DNA from: JALORV01 sp963703945
GTDB taxonomy: Bacteria > Pseudomonadota > Gammaproteobacteria > Burkholderiales > Burkholderiaceae_F
Assembly: GCA_963703945.1 (NCBI GenBank)
Contig: CAVPGM010000011.1
Location: forward strand, 432,381-496,380
Direction: 5' to 3'
DNA length: 64,000 nucleotides
The notes below the pieces were generated by a model, which was not told the origin of the DNA, did not search any database, and saw only the letters and a list, made by a program, of their open reading frames with translations. The stretch's first letter is position 1. Each line of letters opens with the position of its first letter. The position numbers and the translations under genes are program-made. Below are positions 41,641 through 50,378 of this stretch, in pieces.

Positions 41641-42912
41641 ATGGCCCGCAACGGTATCCTGCAAATCCTCACCGCCTCGGCTCTAACGACGCTATGCGTG
41701 TTTCCCATCGAGCATGCGCAGGCTGATGCGGTGACCGACTGGAATGTGATCGCGTTGAACGCGACCGCCGTCCCTCCCAATTCGATTCTGCAATCGCGCA
41801 CGCTCGCGATTGTTCACGGTGCGATCTACGACACGGTGCGCGCCGTCGACCGGAAGAATGGCGCTTACGCGGTCGACGTCGAGGCGCCCGCCGGAATTTC
41901 GGTGGAGGCCGCGGTCGCCGCGGCCGCTCACGGGAGCCTGGTGCGGCTTGCGCCTGCGGAGCGGCCGAGGCTCGACGCGGCGCTGAACGTGAGCCTCTCC
42001 AGGATCGCCGAAGGCCAAGCCAAGACAGATGGGATTGCGCTCGGGGGCCAAATCGCTGACAAAATCGTGGCGTTGCGCAGCACTGACGGCGCCGACGCGA
42101 AGGTCGCGTTCACCCCGAAGCCCGGCGCGGGTCTTTACCAGCTCACCCCGCCGCAATTGCTGTCGGCGATCTTGCCGCAATGGGGCGCAGTCACGCCCTT
42201 CGTGCTGCGCAGCAAGACCGGTCTCGACTTCAAAGGCGCGCCCGCCTTCACGACTGCGCAATTCGCCCGTGACTTCGAGGAGGTCAAGAGTATGGGCGCG
42301 CGGCAGAGCACGACGCGGACTGCGGACCAGACCGCTGCGGCGATTTTCTGGACCGTGCAGACGGCCGTTCCCTGGCATGCCGCCGCCCGCGCTGCATCCG
42401 CAGCCAAGGGGCTGTCGCTGTCCGACAATGCCCGGTTATTCGCGCTGCTGTCCATGGCCACCGCGGATTCGCAGATCATCGCCTTCGAGGAGAAATACAA
42501 GCGCCCGCACTGGCGGCCGATCACCGCCATCCGCGCAGCGACGGATCTCAATGTTGCTGCGCTCAAGGGCGATGCCCGCTGGGAGCCTCTGCTGGCGACG
42601 CCACCGCATCCCGAATATCCTTCCGCGCATGCGGTGTTTTCCGGCGCTGCGGAAGCTGTGCTGCGCGGGTTTTTCAACAGTGACGAGGTGGATGTCAGCG
42701 TGACCGCTCCAGGTCCTTTCGGCGTCACGCGCGCCTATCACAAGTTCTCCGAGCTAACGGAGGAAGTGAATAATGCACGGGTCTGGGGCGGCATCCATTT
42801 CCGCAGCGCAGACGTGGATGGAGCCGAGATCGGCCGCAGGATCGGCGAGATCGTCCTCCGCGAATTCCCCAGTTCGGCGCGCAAGACCACGCGACTGGGA
42901 GAACAGCCATGA
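41641..42912 (+). CDS. Vanadium-dependent haloperoxidase-like (PAP2 superfamily) exported enzyme, 423 aa
   Basis: A signal peptide (LTASALTTLCVFPIEHAQA) precedes an all-helical enzyme. The three vanadate/phosphate-binding motifs are visible: KRPHWRPITAIR, PSAHAVFSGAA, and ARVWGGIHFRSADVDG (S/A-R-x4-G-x-H-x6-D). This set defines vanadium haloperoxidases and PAP2 phosphatases; the length and export favour the haloperoxidase-like group. GGAGG 8 nt upstream fixes the start. Halide use cannot be read from sequence. Its stop overlaps a small signal-peptide-like frame. Confidence 0.8.
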   Translation: MARNGILQILTASALTTLCVFPIEHAQADAVTDWNVIALNATAVPPNSILQSRTLAIVHGAIYDTVRAVDRKNGAYAVDVEAPAGISVEAAVAAAAHGSLVRLAPAERPRLDAALNVSLSRIAEGQAKTDGIALGGQIADKIVALRSTDGADAKVAFTPKPGAGLYQLTPPQLLSAILPQWGAVTPFVLRSKTGLDFKGAPAFTTAQFARDFEEVKSMGARQSTTRTADQTAAAIFWTVQTAVPWHAAARAASAAKGLSLSDNARLFALLSMATADSQIIAFEEKYKRPHWRPITAIRAATDLNVAALKGDARWEPLLATPPHPEYPSAHAVFSGAAEAVLRGFFNSDEVDVSVTAPGPFGVTRAYHKFSELTEEVNNARVWGGIHFRSADVDGAEIGRRIGEIVLREFPSSARKTTRLGEQP

Positions 42913-43047
42913 TGCCGCGGCGGCGCTTCGCGACGATCGCCGCCGCATCGATTCTTTGCACTCGTGCTCGTCGGCGGTGTCGCACTCGCGCAACCATGGC
43001 CCGACGCGGTCGGTCACTCGGATGCAAACATTCGCCTTGACTGTTAA
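42909..43047 (+). pseudogene. Truncated small exported protein
   Basis: ATG overlapping the haloperoxidase-like stop starts a signal-peptide-like sequence (RRRFATIAAASI) that, after one shift, continues FALVLVGGVALAQPWPDAVG and stops after about 45 residues. It looks like the export signal and first residues of a protein whose body was lost, or a very small secreted peptide. Confidence 0.35.
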
Positions 43048-43082
43048 GACGCATTCGGCATGCGCGAAACGCGAGCCAGGCC

Positions 43083-43637
43083 ATGTTCGATCTGTTTCAA
43101 TTCGTCGCTGACTGCCGCGATGCAATGGCGGCAGACAAATCGCACAAATATGTGCGAGAGGTCGTCGCCCGTGTCGTGTCCGATCCATCGGCCGTGCTCG
43201 CGGCTTTAGGCGAACCGCAGCGCGCTGGGCTGCACAAGCTGTATCAATCAGCCGACCTGACCCTGCTGAACGTCGTGTGGGCGCCGATGATGACGGTGAT
43301 GCCGCACAACCATCAAATGTGGGCGGTGATCGGCATTTATACCGGGCGGGAGGACAACATCTTCTGGCGCCGTGTCCCGGGCGTTGCCGGAAAGGTGGAG
43401 GCGGCCGGCGCCAAGTCGCTGTCTGTCGGCGAAGCCGAGCCGCTCGGTGACAACGTCATTCACTCGGTGAACAATCCCATCCCGCGCCTGACCGCGGCGC
43501 TCCACGTCTACGGCGGCGACTTCTTCAATTCCGCCCGCCGTAGCGAATGGGATCCGGAAACACTGATGGAGCAGCCATTCGATGCTGATCGCGCCATCCG
43601 CCGGTTCGAAGATGCCAATAAGCTCTTCGCGACATGA
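43083..43637 (+). CDS. Cupin-fold metalloenzyme, cysteine-dioxygenase-like, 184 aa
   Basis: Small cytosolic protein with the cupin metal-site pattern PHNHQMWAVIGIYTGREDN (two His close together, later NVIHSVNNP with a third). It resembles predicted metal-dependent enzymes of the double-stranded beta-helix group related to cysteine or 3-mercaptopropionate dioxygenases. Its substrate is unknown. Located downstream of the haloperoxidase-like gene on the same strand, 170 nt away, so co-regulation is possible. Intact. Confidence 0.7.
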   Translation: MFDLFQFVADCRDAMAADKSHKYVREVVARVVSDPSAVLAALGEPQRAGLHKLYQSADLTLLNVVWAPMMTVMPHNHQMWAVIGIYTGREDNIFWRRVPGVAGKVEAAGAKSLSVGEAEPLGDNVIHSVNNPIPRLTAALHVYGGDFFNSARRSEWDPETLMEQPFDADRAIRRFEDANKLFAT

Positions 43638-43656
43638 TAAGCGAGCGTGCTAAGGG

Positions 43657-43755
43657 TCATTCGCTAAGTACCGAGGACATAGCGAGCGACTTAGCCATGT
43701 TGGACTTGGTCATGACGATAGCCAACTCCTCGGCCTGATCGATGTAGTTAGGGAC
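43657..43755 (-). pseudogene. C-terminal remnant of an unknown protein
   Basis: A minus-strand frame reads NYIDQAEELAIVMTKSNMAK and ends SLAMSSVLSE with a stop at 43657. Stops lie just upstream in frame, so only a tail remains. The family is not recognised. Part of a 1.1-kb region of debris. Confidence 0.35.
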
Positions 43756-44133
43756 ACCACGTCACGGCGAAAGCCACGCAAGGCGTGCCCGCGGCGCGAC
43801 ACCAGGCTGCTTTGCGGGTCGCTGCACGTCGGTCGTGGGCGGCGATCATCAAACGGCGTGCGAGTGCAATCACGCTGCACTCCTACTTGTCGCGTTTCCG
43901 CGCCCGATCTGCAAACAACCAACGCAGCAGCCGCCACTTGCGCGTCCTCGGGGCGCTTGATTGGAATTTTGCCTAATCGCACTTTGGCGAAGGGTTGAGC
44001 GGGAACGGCGGACCGCCGACCGAGCGAGTGCCGCCCGTAATCGGTCTGGGCTGGGGATTGGGGCTGGCGCTGTGGTGACCGGCGAGGCGACGCTAGCGCA
44101 AGAGTCTCGCGTTGAGCAACGCGGGAGGCGTGC

Positions 44134-44220
44134 GATGGAATTCTTCTCCGAACTGGACATCGGAATGGACGAGACGGCGATTTGCGTAGTGGACGACAAG
44201 GGCAAGGTGGTGTTGACGCG
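44134..44220 (+). mobile_element. IS110-family transposase N-terminal remnant
   Basis: ATG with GGGAGG upstream starts EFFSELDIGMDETAICVVDD, then KGKVVLTR, which matches the start of IS110 transposases, including the first catalytic Asp region (G-L-D-V-S-like). Similarity is lost after about 29 residues. In IS110 elements the non-coding segment before the transposase encodes the bridge RNA; the gene-free stretch at 43975-44133 could be a relic of it. Confidence 0.55.
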
Positions 44221-44229
44221 CGGCGCCAC

Positions 44230-44487
44230 TTACAGATTGCCCTGGCCGTCCGGCGTCGGAAACTCGAGCTTGCTGCTCTCCGTCTTCAATGTGCCGAGCG
44301 TCGCCCCCATCTCGGGATTCAGGAAGACGATCTCCTTGGCGTCGCCATTCGTGAGAACGACCTGTTTGGTCACGGGCTCATCCGTGCCGGAATCGCCCGC
44401 CTCTGCAAACTTCTGACGTCTAAGAGTCTTCAACGACGACAATTTAAAGCTGGTGGTCGTCCCATCCTCGTTGACCGTAATGGCATC
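44230..44487 (-). pseudogene. Possible C-terminal fragment of an unknown protein
   Basis: A minus-strand frame with protein-like composition (DGTTTSFKLSSLKTLRRQKF, VTKQVVLTNGDAKEIVFLNP, EMGATLGTLKTESSKLEF) ends at 44230. Its upstream continuation runs antisense into the aminotransferase remnant and is not credible, so only the tail seems real. No family recognised. Confidence 0.35.
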
Positions 44488-44650
44488 GCCGCGCGCACGG
44501 GATTGCATTGCGCGTCGGCGGCGCATCGCGCGATCGGTTCCTTTCCTGAAGGCAGAGTTCGAGTGAGCCTGGGGCCCTTCAACGGTGAAGCCGATGTTGC
44601 CGCGCTGGTCGCCGCGGGTTTCGGCAAGCGATGCGCAAACGGATCGAACG
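44462..44650 (+). pseudogene. Class V aminotransferase C-terminal remnant, copy A
   Basis: Reads ILVDRNGIAARTGLHCASAA then HRAIGSFPEGRVRVSLGPFN, the end of a cysteine-desulfurase-like class V aminotransferase with the catalytic-loop Cys (GLHCA). It lacks the PLP-binding part. The same tail occurs at 54420-54605 in the same orientation, and similarity continues about 40 bases past the stop in both copies (GGGCGTCCC, TTCCTCC). See the findings. Confidence 0.6.
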
Positions 44651-44760
44651 CAGGGGCGTCCCAAGTCCGTTCCTCCAGAAGCGGGTAGGAGGACTCGGCC
44701 CACGTAGGCGTTCGGAGACTCAAGACGACGCGGCGTTTCTAAGCCGACGCGTTCGTCAAG

Positions 44761-45054
44761 CTAGCCGCCGCCGCGCCGGGTGTACAAGTCAAAATAGGCG
44801 AGGAATTCGTTGCGTGTCAGCTCGTCTAGGCCGCGGAAACAGAATGTGACCCCAAGCACGGGCAGTGCAATCGGCATGATCCGCCGCGGTGGCTTCTCTT
44901 CCAGTGAGATCTGAACGCTGCCACCGTGCGCGATGACCGTCACCACTCCGCCCTCGATCTGGAATGGAGCCTGACGGGTCGCCCCGGGCAGCCACGCCAT
45001 GAACTCGGCGCGCGTACAGCCCATCTCGCGATGGAGATAAAACGGGTCCGACAT
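44761..45054 (-). CDS. Conserved small protein of the AOR locus, 97 aa, unknown function
   Basis: Intact, starting 6 nt after the MoaD-like gene ends and therefore co-transcribed with it. The N-terminal part reads FYLHREMGCTRAEFMAWLPG and the C-terminal part LDELTRNEFLAYFDLYTRRG. No membrane segment or signal. I do not recognise the family; position next to a MoaD-like protein suggests a role in making or inserting the tungsten cofactor. Confidence 0.6.
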   Translation of the reverse strand: MSDPFYLHREMGCTRAEFMAWLPGATRQAPFQIEGGVVTVIAHGGSVQISLEEKPPRRIMPIALPVLGVTFCFRGLDELTRNEFLAYFDLYTRRGGG

Positions 45055-45060
45055 GTCGGC

Positions 45061-45327
45061 CTAGCCGCCCGCGATCGGAGGCCACACGGCCAATTCGTCT
45101 CCCGCGTGCAGCGGCCGGGTAGCTCGCTCGCCCCGCGGGATGAAGAAGCCATTCACCAACACGAGGTGTGCCATCGCGGGGGGCAACTTGAATTGCTCGA
45201 TCACTGCCTGCACGGTCGTCGCTTCGGCGACGTCGAGCACAAGTTGGTTATACACGCGCACCCTACCATTGAGTTCGTGCGGCAGGTAGTCGCCAAGCGT
45301 GGCGAATAGCTTGAAGGTGATCTCCAC
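45061..45327 (-). CDS. moaD: MoaD/ThiS-family sulfur carrier, 88 aa
   Basis: Small beta-grasp protein ending in the diagnostic Gly-Gly (VWPPIAGG), which becomes a thiocarboxylate that donates sulfur to the dithiolene of molybdopterin. Other family features are VTFKLFATLGDYLP-like start (ITFKLFATLGDYLPHE) and LVNGFFIPRG. Located in the AOR gene set, so it probably serves the tungsten-bispterin cofactor of that enzyme. Upstream FAD oxidoreductase is 24 nt away. Confidence 0.85.
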   Translation of the reverse strand: MEITFKLFATLGDYLPHELNGRVRVYNQLVLDVAEATTVQAVIEQFKLPPAMAHLVLVNGFFIPRGERATRPLHAGDELAVWPPIAGG

Positions 45328-45351
45328 AGCCGAGCGTTGCTTCGTCGTTGC

Positions 45352-46614
45352 TCAGGCGACGTTCAGTCCCCTCGCATGCTGCGCCTGCGCGCTGGAAAGA
45401 TACGCCTGTGGCAGCTGCAATGGGTCGCGCAGCAGTTGGTCCTTCCACTTGCCGAGCTTGGTGCGCGATTGGGTCAGTCCACGCAGAATACCGACATGCT
45501 CGGTCAGGCCAACCGTATTCGAGCCGATCAGAACATCGCCTTCGAACTCGAGACGAATGTGCCGGAAGTTGGCGTCATCGGTCAACTCGGCATGCTCGCC
45601 GCCGGGCACCCCTTCCCATTGTCCGAAGGAAGTCGAGACAAGCCCTAGCGTATCGAGCACGTTGATCTGCGTGACGCCGTGCAACTGTGTTCGTTTCCCG
45701 GCCATGTTCGTTCCGGCAACGTACGCCTGATCGGCGGCATTGGGCTGAATGGCACTGACGATCGTCTTGCCGGTAACCACGTCGAACGCTTCGGCGCAAT
45801 CACCCGCCGCGTACACTCCTTCAATGTTGGTCTGCAGGCGTTCGTCGGTCAGAACGCCCTGAAGACACAGGATGGCGGAGTTCTCGAGAAACCCGATATT
45901 CGGCCGGACGCCCGTTGCGGATATGACCAGGTCCACCGGCAACTGCTGCCCGCTGGACAGGCGCACAGTGAGGGGCGGACCAGGCTGGATGGCTTCCACC
46001 CGCGTCGATGTGTAGACGGTTATTCCCTTCTTCTCGACCCAGCGCCTTATCATCTGGCCGGCGCCTTCGCCCATCATGCGTGGCACCATGCGATCGCCCA
46101 TCTCCACGACAGTCAGCTGCACGCGTCGTGCGGCGAGCGCTTCCATGATGATGCAGCCGATGAAGCCCGCCCCCACTTGCAGCACGCGTGCTTCCGGCTT
46201 GGCAAGCGCCATGATCTTTCGTGCATCGGCGAGCGTCCAGCAAGGATGAACCCCAGGGAGGTCGATGCCGCGAATCGGCGGGCGAATGGGCGTCGCACCC
46301 GTGGCGATCAGCAGGCGATCGAATGGCAGAAGCGTCCCGTCATCGAGCCGCACCTGGCGCGCGTCCGTATCGACCGCACGCGCCCGCCCCGTACGCAATT
46401 GAATGCGTTGCCGCGCGAAGTGCTCTTTGTCCTTGCGCAGATAAGTCCCTTCCTCGCCGATGTCTCCCATCAGCAGATACGGAATCGCCATGCGCGAATA
46501 GGGCGGTTCGGGCTCGTCGCCAATGACCAGGATGTCGTCGTCGGCCCGCAGCTTTCGAATCGTTTCGGCCGCAATGACACCGGCGGGTCCGTTACCGAGA
46601 ATGACGTGTCTCAC
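45352..46614 (-). CDS. NAD(P)/FAD-dependent oxidoreductase, 420 aa (AOR-locus paralogue 2)
   Basis: Two Rossmann folds: FAD-binding GNGPAGVIAAETIRKL at the start and the NAD-binding VLQVGAGFIGCIIMEAL near residue 145. Other class motifs are LLIATGATPIRPP, ISATGVRPNIGFL and the FAD-pyrophosphate motif GVYAAGDCAEAFD. It is a paralogue of the protein at 49137-50378 (shared PYSRMAIPY, NMAGK, NVLDT). In related AOR systems such a subunit passes electrons between the Fe-S subunit and NAD+. A terminator separates it from the AOR gene upstream. Confidence 0.82.
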   Translation of the reverse strand: MRHVILGNGPAGVIAAETIRKLRADDDILVIGDEPEPPYSRMAIPYLLMGDIGEEGTYLRKDKEHFARQRIQLRTGRARAVDTDARQVRLDDGTLLPFDRLLIATGATPIRPPIRGIDLPGVHPCWTLADARKIMALAKPEARVLQVGAGFIGCIIMEALAARRVQLTVVEMGDRMVPRMMGEGAGQMIRRWVEKKGITVYTSTRVEAIQPGPPLTVRLSSGQQLPVDLVISATGVRPNIGFLENSAILCLQGVLTDERLQTNIEGVYAAGDCAEAFDVVTGKTIVSAIQPNAADQAYVAGTNMAGKRTQLHGVTQINVLDTLGLVSTSFGQWEGVPGGEHAELTDDANFRHIRLEFEGDVLIGSNTVGLTEHVGILRGLTQSRTKLGKWKDQLLRDPLQLPQAYLSSAQAQHARGLNVA

Positions 46615-46630
46615 GTGGGCCTCTCCACGA

Positions 46631-46660
46631 GCAAAAAAGGGCGGTCCGCGATGAACCGCC
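46631..46660 (-). terminator. Rho-independent terminator after the AOR catalytic subunit
   Basis: On the minus strand a GC-rich stem (GGGCGGTTC ... GGACCGCCC) is followed directly by six T. It lies 40 nt after the AOR stop and before the second FAD oxidoreductase. It would lower expression of the downstream three genes relative to AOR. Confidence 0.8.
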
Positions 46661-46699
46661 CCAGTCCGAACATTCGCGATGCGGCGTGCTTGTGTCGGC

Positions 46700-48547
46700 T
46701 CACAAACCGAGACGGGCCCGGGTATCCGGTTTCAGCTGTCCCTTGTCGTCCCAGCCGCGAAGTTGGTAGTACTCCGGGAGCATCTTGTCCAGGCCATTGA
46801 CGAGCCCGCGAGCGGGCCCGGTCTTCGCTGGCTCGGTCAGCAATCGCTTCGGCAGTGTGTCGTCCTTTGCAGTGAAGCCGGCACGATTGTTGAAGTCGCG
46901 CTCCATGTTCCAGATGCGCTCGCCGATCACGCCCAACTCCTCGAGCGTGAACTCGTCCGTGCACGCTGCAGCAAGTTGCGGCTGGACATTGGCAAGCGTC
47001 CACGCGAAGCTGGTGAACAGACAGATGCCTGCCGAATCGAAGACAGCCGTGGCGTCCTGGAAGGCCTTGACCAGACCGGCCTTACCCTCGGTGACGAGCG
47101 GATCGGTCTTCACCGGGATTCCGAGGACCTCGGACGCTACCGTGTAACCGCGCAAATGGCAGGCGCCGCGGTTAGCCGTCGCATAAGCGAGGCCCATGCC
47201 CTGGATGCCGCGCGAGTCGTAGGCGGGAAACTCCTGCCCTTTGACGCTCATCGACAGATCCGGATGGCCGTACTTCGCGGTCAGCCGCTTCGAGCCCTGC
47301 GCGATCTCCTTGCCGAAGCCCTCCCCTTTACCGGTGATCTCCGCGAAATAGGTGAGGGCCTTGGTTGAACCGAACGGTGCTTCGATGCCCAGCTGCTCCT
47401 TCTTCAGCACGCCCATCTCGTAGAGCTCCATGACCGCGCCGACCGTGGCGCCGAAGGAGATGGGGTCAAAGCCGTCCTCATTACAGATGAAGTTGGCATA
47501 GGTGAGCGCTTCGAGGTCGTTGACGCCGTTCGCGGCACCGAGCGCCCACGCGGCCTCGTATTCGAGGCCGCCCGATGCGCCCCAGTACTGGGGCTTGTTG
47601 ACCACCGTGTAGTGCGTCTCGTCGATCTTGGAGACGCGGCCGCACCCGATCGTGCACCCGAAGCAGGCCTGGTTGGTGACGAGGTTCGGCTTGCCGTCGG
47701 TCTTGCGCGGCGTGTGCATCGCTTCAGCCGAAATGTCCTTCGCACCTTCGAACTGGACATCGCGATGGTTGCGCGTGGGCAAGGCGCCGATTTCGTTGAT
47801 CACGTTCATCAGCACTTGCGTGCCGAACTTGGGCAAGCCCTGCCCGGTCACCGCGTGATCTGCCAAGACCTTCTTGGCGGCCGTGACGGCCGCCATGAAG
47901 GCTTTGGGATCGCGGATATTGCCGACTCCCTTGGTGCCGCGCACGGCGATCGCTTTGAGATTCTTGCTGCCCATCACCGTGCCTACCCCCGAGCGTCCGG
48001 CGGCGCGATGCAGGTCGTTGATCACCCCCGCGTACAGGCAACCCGTCTCGCCGGCGCGCCCGATCGAGCTGACGCGGATCTGCGGGTCCTGATGCTTCGC
48101 CTTGATCGCGGGCTCGGTTTCCCACACCGACTTGCCCCAGAGCCAGCCGGCATCGAGCAATTGCACAGAGTCGTTCTCGATGAGCAGATAGACCGGCTTG
48201 GGCGCCTTGCCCTCGAAGATGATCATGTCCCAGCCGGCCATCTTGAGCTCCGCCCCAAAATAGCCACCCGAGTTGGAACAGGCGATCGCGCCGGTCAGCG
48301 CTCCCTTGGTAATGACCGAATAGCGCCCCCCGGTCGAGGCCATCGTTCCGGTAAGCGGTCCCGTGGCCCAGATGATCTTGTTTTGAGGCGACAGTGGATC
48401 GACCTTCGCATCGACCTCCTCGGTGAAGTACTTGGTCGCCAGGCCGCGTTGGCCGATGTAGTCACGCGCCCATTGCTTGTTGAGGGGCTCCGGGGTGCAA
48501 GTTCCCTTGGCGAGATTGACGCGCAAGATCTTTCCAGTCCAAGACAT
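46700..48547 (-). CDS. aor: Tungsten-dependent aldehyde ferredoxin oxidoreductase, catalytic subunit, 615 aa
   Basis: AOR oxidises aldehydes to acids with a tungsten-bispterin cofactor and a [4Fe-4S] cluster. Family marks are the N-terminal GKILRVNLAKGTCTPEPL, GPLTGTMASTGGRYSVITKG, SSIGRAGETGCLYAGVIND, the cluster motif ACFGCTIGCGRV (C-x2-C-x3-C) with a later Cys in SAGICLFTSF, and RGACHLRGYTVASEVLG. It starts at an ATG after AAGGAGG. The Fe-S protein gene lies 11 nt upstream, as in betaproteobacterial AOR sets such as Aromatoleum. The substrate range (aromatic or aliphatic aldehydes) is not readable from sequence. Confidence 0.92.
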   Translation of the reverse strand: MSWTGKILRVNLAKGTCTPEPLNKQWARDYIGQRGLATKYFTEEVDAKVDPLSPQNKIIWATGPLTGTMASTGGRYSVITKGALTGAIACSNSGGYFGAELKMAGWDMIIFEGKAPKPVYLLIENDSVQLLDAGWLWGKSVWETEPAIKAKHQDPQIRVSSIGRAGETGCLYAGVINDLHRAAGRSGVGTVMGSKNLKAIAVRGTKGVGNIRDPKAFMAAVTAAKKVLADHAVTGQGLPKFGTQVLMNVINEIGALPTRNHRDVQFEGAKDISAEAMHTPRKTDGKPNLVTNQACFGCTIGCGRVSKIDETHYTVVNKPQYWGASGGLEYEAAWALGAANGVNDLEALTYANFICNEDGFDPISFGATVGAVMELYEMGVLKKEQLGIEAPFGSTKALTYFAEITGKGEGFGKEIAQGSKRLTAKYGHPDLSMSVKGQEFPAYDSRGIQGMGLAYATANRGACHLRGYTVASEVLGIPVKTDPLVTEGKAGLVKAFQDATAVFDSAGICLFTSFAWTLANVQPQLAAACTDEFTLEELGVIGERIWNMERDFNNRAGFTAKDDTLPKRLLTEPAKTGPARGLVNGLDKMLPEYYQLRGWDDKGQLKPDTRARLGL

Positions 48548-48558
48548 GATCGTCCTCC

Positions 48559-49032
48559 TTACGCGTGCGGCTGGTTGCCGACTTTGGCTGCCCACTGCTT
48601 CATGCGCTCGAGCCCGGTCCAGTCGGCGTCGACATAGGTGATTGCACCGGTCGGGCAGGCGGCAGCGCAGGCGGGATCGCCACCACAAAGGTCGCACTTC
48701 TGGACCTTCCCGGTGTCTTGCACGTAATTGATCGTTCCGAACGGACAGGCGATCGTGCAGACCTTGCAACCCACGCACACGTCCTCGAGCACGATCTTGG
48801 CGCCGGTTGCGAAATCGATCCTGATCGCGTCAACCGGACACGCATGCAGGCACCAAGCCTCGTCGCACTGCGTGCAGGTATAGGGCACCTTCCTCCCGGA
48901 ATGGTCGAAGTCGAAGATCTTGATGCGCGACTTCGCGGGATTGAACACTCCGTAGTTCTCGTAGCTGCACGCCATCTCGCACTGCAGGCAGCCGGTGCAC
49001 TTGTCGGCGTTGATGTAGAGGGACTTTTGCAC
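48559..49032 (-). CDS. Four-cluster ferredoxin-like electron-transfer subunit of AOR, 157 aa
   Basis: Four [4Fe-4S] sites are visible: CTGCLQCEMAC, CTQCDEAWCLHACP, CVGCKVCTIACP and CDLCGGDPACAAACP. The start is a GTG with GAGGAGG 6 nt upstream; a longer version from an ATG 21 bases earlier has no ribosome-binding site. It lies immediately before the AOR gene and should carry electrons from AOR to the FAD subunit and NAD+ or another acceptor. Cytosolic. Confidence 0.88.
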   Translation of the reverse strand: MQKSLYINADKCTGCLQCEMACSYENYGVFNPAKSRIKIFDFDHSGRKVPYTCTQCDEAWCLHACPVDAIRIDFATGAKIVLEDVCVGCKVCTIACPFGTINYVQDTGKVQKCDLCGGDPACAAACPTGAITYVDADWTGLERMKQWAAKVGNQPHA

Positions 49033-49136
49033 GTTTCCTCCTCGAATGCTCAATGGCGCTGCATCTAATCACGTTACGCCCCGGGAGCAGCTTCCGTCAA
49101 TTGAGTGAGCCAGGTTTCTCGCTTCCGGCTCACAGC

Positions 49137-50378
49137 TCAGCTCGGCCTGCGGCTCGACTCGACAAACGCCTCCATCAGCAGGCTCGGGTCCTTCATCAGC
49201 TTTTCCTTCCAGGGGCCGAGGTGGCGCCGGGTCTGAATCAGGCCGCGGATGGCGCCGACGTGGTCGATGCGGCCGATGCTGATGGCGCCGATGAGCACGT
49301 CGCCGTCGAAGCAGAGTCGCCTGTAGTGGAAGTGTTCGGCGTCGATGCTCTCCGCCGCATCGCCGCCTTCGCGGCCTTGCCACAGGCCGAAGGTGTACGA
49401 GAGCAAGCCGACGGTATCGAGCACGTTCATCGAGAGGCTGCCGCGGTAGGGCACATTCTTGCCGGCCATGTTGAGGGCGGCCGCCCGACCGTGTTCGGTG
49501 GCGGTCGGCTGCAGCGCGTGCACGATCCATTCGCCCGTCGAGAAGTCGCGGCCCTGGGCTACGTCGCCGGCGGCGTAGATGCAGGGCACCGTGGTCTCCA
49601 TGCGGTCGTTGATGACGATGCCCTGGTCGATCTCGGCGCCGGTACCTTCGAGGAACGCGACGTTCGGCCGTACGCCCGTGGCGAGGATGACCACGTCGGC
49701 ATCGAAGCTCTGGGTGTCCATCACCACGCGCGGACCCGGTTCGATGCGCTCGATGCGCCCCTTCGTGACGACGTTCACGCCCTGAGCCTCGAGCCAGCGT
49801 TGCAGCAGCGCGCTACCCGGTGGCGTCATCATCGAGCGCAGGATCTGGCCGACGCGGCCGGCGATCACGGTCAGTCGCGCGCCGCTTTCCACCAGCGACT
49901 TCATGCAGACGCCCGCGACGAATCCGGCGCCGACCATCACGACCCGGGCACCGGGTTGCAGCTTGGCGGCGATGACACGCGCGTCGTCGAGGGTCCAGCA
50001 GGTGACCACCCCAGGCAGATCGGTACCCGGTACGGGCGGCAGTGTCGGCGAGGAGCCGGTGGCCACCAGCAGCCTGTCGTAGGCGAGCGTGGTGCCGTCG
50101 TCGAGACCCACCGTTCCGCCGCTGGCGCCGGCATGGACCTTGACGGCCTTGTTGTTGCGGTAGCGGATGCCGAGGCTCGCGAAGTGGCCGGCGGTCTTGC
50201 GCGACCGCGCACCCTGTTCGTCGATGCGGCCGGTCAGGATGTAGGGGATGGCCATGCGCGAATAGGGCTCGCCTGGCTCCCCGCTGACCAGGGTGATCTC
50301 GCCAGCCGGGTCCTCCTGTCGGATGACTTCGGCGGCTTGCACGCCGGCAGGGCCGGCACCGATCAGCACGTATTTCAA
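49137..50378 (-). CDS. NAD(P)/FAD-dependent oxidoreductase, 413 aa (AOR-locus paralogue 1)
   Basis: First gene of the minus-strand AOR unit. FAD-binding GAGPAGVQAAEVIRQ, NAD-binding VVMVGAGFVAGVCMKSL, ILATGVRPNVAFLEG and IYAAGDVAQGRDF are in the expected order. The C-terminal part (RRLCFDGDVLIGAISIGRID) is shared with paralogue 2. It ends about 100 nt before the Fe-S subunit start. It is likely the FAD/NADH subunit of AOR, with paralogue 2 an alternative or an electron link to another partner. Confidence 0.82.
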   Translation of the reverse strand: MKYVLIGAGPAGVQAAEVIRQEDPAGEITLVSGEPGEPYSRMAIPYILTGRIDEQGARSRKTAGHFASLGIRYRNNKAVKVHAGASGGTVGLDDGTTLAYDRLLVATGSSPTLPPVPGTDLPGVVTCWTLDDARVIAAKLQPGARVVMVGAGFVAGVCMKSLVESGARLTVIAGRVGQILRSMMTPPGSALLQRWLEAQGVNVVTKGRIERIEPGPRVVMDTQSFDADVVILATGVRPNVAFLEGTGAEIDQGIVINDRMETTVPCIYAAGDVAQGRDFSTGEWIVHALQPTATEHGRAAALNMAGKNVPYRGSLSMNVLDTVGLLSYTFGLWQGREGGDAAESIDAEHFHYRRLCFDGDVLIGAISIGRIDHVGAIRGLIQTRRHLGPWKEKLMKDPSLLMEAFVESSRRPS

